Shown here in pieces: positions 5,403 to 5,795 of a DNA stretch of 5,795 nucleotides. Position numbers and translations under genes: made by a program. The notes below the pieces were generated by a model, which was given only the letters and a program-made list of their open reading frames with translations, did no database searches and was not told the origin of the DNA. The stretch's first letter is position 1; each line of letters opens with the position of its first letter. The stretch is from DATAMF01 sp964472565 (lineage in GTDB: Bacteria > Chloroflexota > Anaerolineae > Aggregatilineales > Aggregatilineaceae): positions 1 to 5,795 of the forward strand of contig CAYYNB010000262.1 of NCBI GenBank assembly GCA_964472565.1, written 5' to 3'.

Positions 5403-5795
5403 ATGGCTGAGTTTCCTCCGTCCGATCCACGCCCGGTATCATTGCGCCAGGATCAACCCCAACCCTATCCCCCCCAGCAGGCCAGCGCGTCTCCGACAGT
5501 CGTGCTGATTATGACAGCAGCGATTTTTCTGCTGCTGGGGCTGCTGGTGGCGACCATCCTGACCACCGGCGGTGACGACGATAAGTCGCAGGGTCTGTCC
5601 GAAGGCGACGTGCAAACCCTGGTCTACCGCGAAGTCGGCACCCAAATCGCTGCCCTCCCCATCGTAGGAGCCGCTGCCGACGGAGAAGCCAATCTCAGTC
5701 AGGCCGATTTGCAGGACATGGTGAACCAGGCGGTCAACACCCAGGTTGCGATGCTGGTTCCGACCACGATTCTTTGCCAACAACATTACAACACC
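5403..5795 (+). CDS. Single-pass membrane-anchored protein of unknown function, 3'-truncated
   Basis: The frame is open from ATG 5403 to the right edge, giving 131 codons with no stop. The N-terminus (1-31) is rich in Pro and Gln (MAEFPPSDPRP, QPQPYPPQQ) and should be cytoplasmic. Residues about 32-53 form one strongly hydrophobic helix (VVLIMTAAIFLLLGLLVATIL). An acidic stretch GGDDDK follows at 56-61, and then a Gln/Ala/Val-rich, probably helical region that would lie outside the membrane (GDVQTLVYREVGTQIAAL, LQDMVNQAVNTQVAML). The single cysteine is near the visible end (TILCQQHY). I do not recognise a family; the enzymatic or binding domain, if there is one, is presumably beyond the window. 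The strong promoter at 5331-5360 and a good ribosome binding site support it as a real, independently transcribed gene. A 115-residue frame on the opposite strand covers the same DNA but lacks this support. Confidence 0.8.
   Translation, partial: MAEFPPSDPRPVSLRQDQPQPYPPQQASASPTVVLIMTAAIFLLLGLLVATILTTGGDDDKSQGLSEGDVQTLVYREVGTQIAALPIVGAAADGEANLSQADLQDMVNQAVNTQVAMLVPTTILCQQHYNT

Noticed and set aside
5439..5786. 115-codon minus-strand frame at the right edge
   Set aside because: The opposite strand has a promoter, ribosome binding site, membrane helix and continuous frame; the minus frame has a shadow-like His/Gln/Gly-rich composition.
1..5795. tRNA, rRNA, CRISPR array, insertion sequence, attachment site
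   Set aside because: None was seen; the gaps are too short and contain no cloverleaf, regularly spaced repeats, transposase or integrase.

Overview
The window is GC-rich bacterial DNA with five genes, all on the + strand: a 5'-truncated M23 metallopeptidase, a large exported repeat protein, recA, a DUF1848-family protein, and the start of a single-pass membrane protein that runs off the right edge. The organism is most plausibly a member of the Chloroflexota (Anaerolineae-like). This is inferred from the general look of the RecA protein, exported proteins built from PPC-type domains joined by a Thr/Pro/Gly-rich linker, and Gram-positive-type SOS-like sites at recA. No rRNA or other decisive marker is present, so the assignment is tentative.

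Positions 1-3104 form a cell-surface block. The M23 peptidase (1-903) has all its zinc and catalytic histidines and ends in a carboxypeptidase-regulatory-like beta domain. After a 122-nt gap comes a 692-residue exported protein (1026-3104) with the order signal peptide, PPC-like, YfaP/DUF2135-like, PPC-like, linker, YfaP/DUF2135-like, PPC-like. Each YfaP-like unit carries one cysteine pair, and these are the only cysteines in the protein. A strong intrinsic terminator (3118-3143) closes this block.

Positions 3144-4312 hold recA. Its control region is compact and AT-rich: an extended -10 promoter with an exact 17-bp spacer, overlapped by two SOS-box-like sites. The two sites begin with the same 8-mer, TCCGAACA, repeated exactly 21 bp apart, so they lie on the same face of the helix. 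RecA itself is complete, with the canonical motifs at E. coli numbering.

Between recA and the next gene (4313-4433) lies a long two-part hairpin with a perfect 13-bp outer stem and no T-tract. No recX follows recA. The next gene (4434-5372) encodes a DUF1848 protein whose C-terminus carries a CX3CX(aromatic)C motif of radical-SAM type, preceded by CxC. A near-consensus sigma-70 promoter is embedded in the 3' end of that gene and should drive the last gene (from 5403), which encodes a proline-rich N-terminus, one transmembrane helix and an extracytoplasmic part of unknown function.

The most interesting items are the helically phased tandem operator at recA, the C-terminally placed radical-SAM-like motif in the DUF1848 protein, and the recA-distal hairpin.
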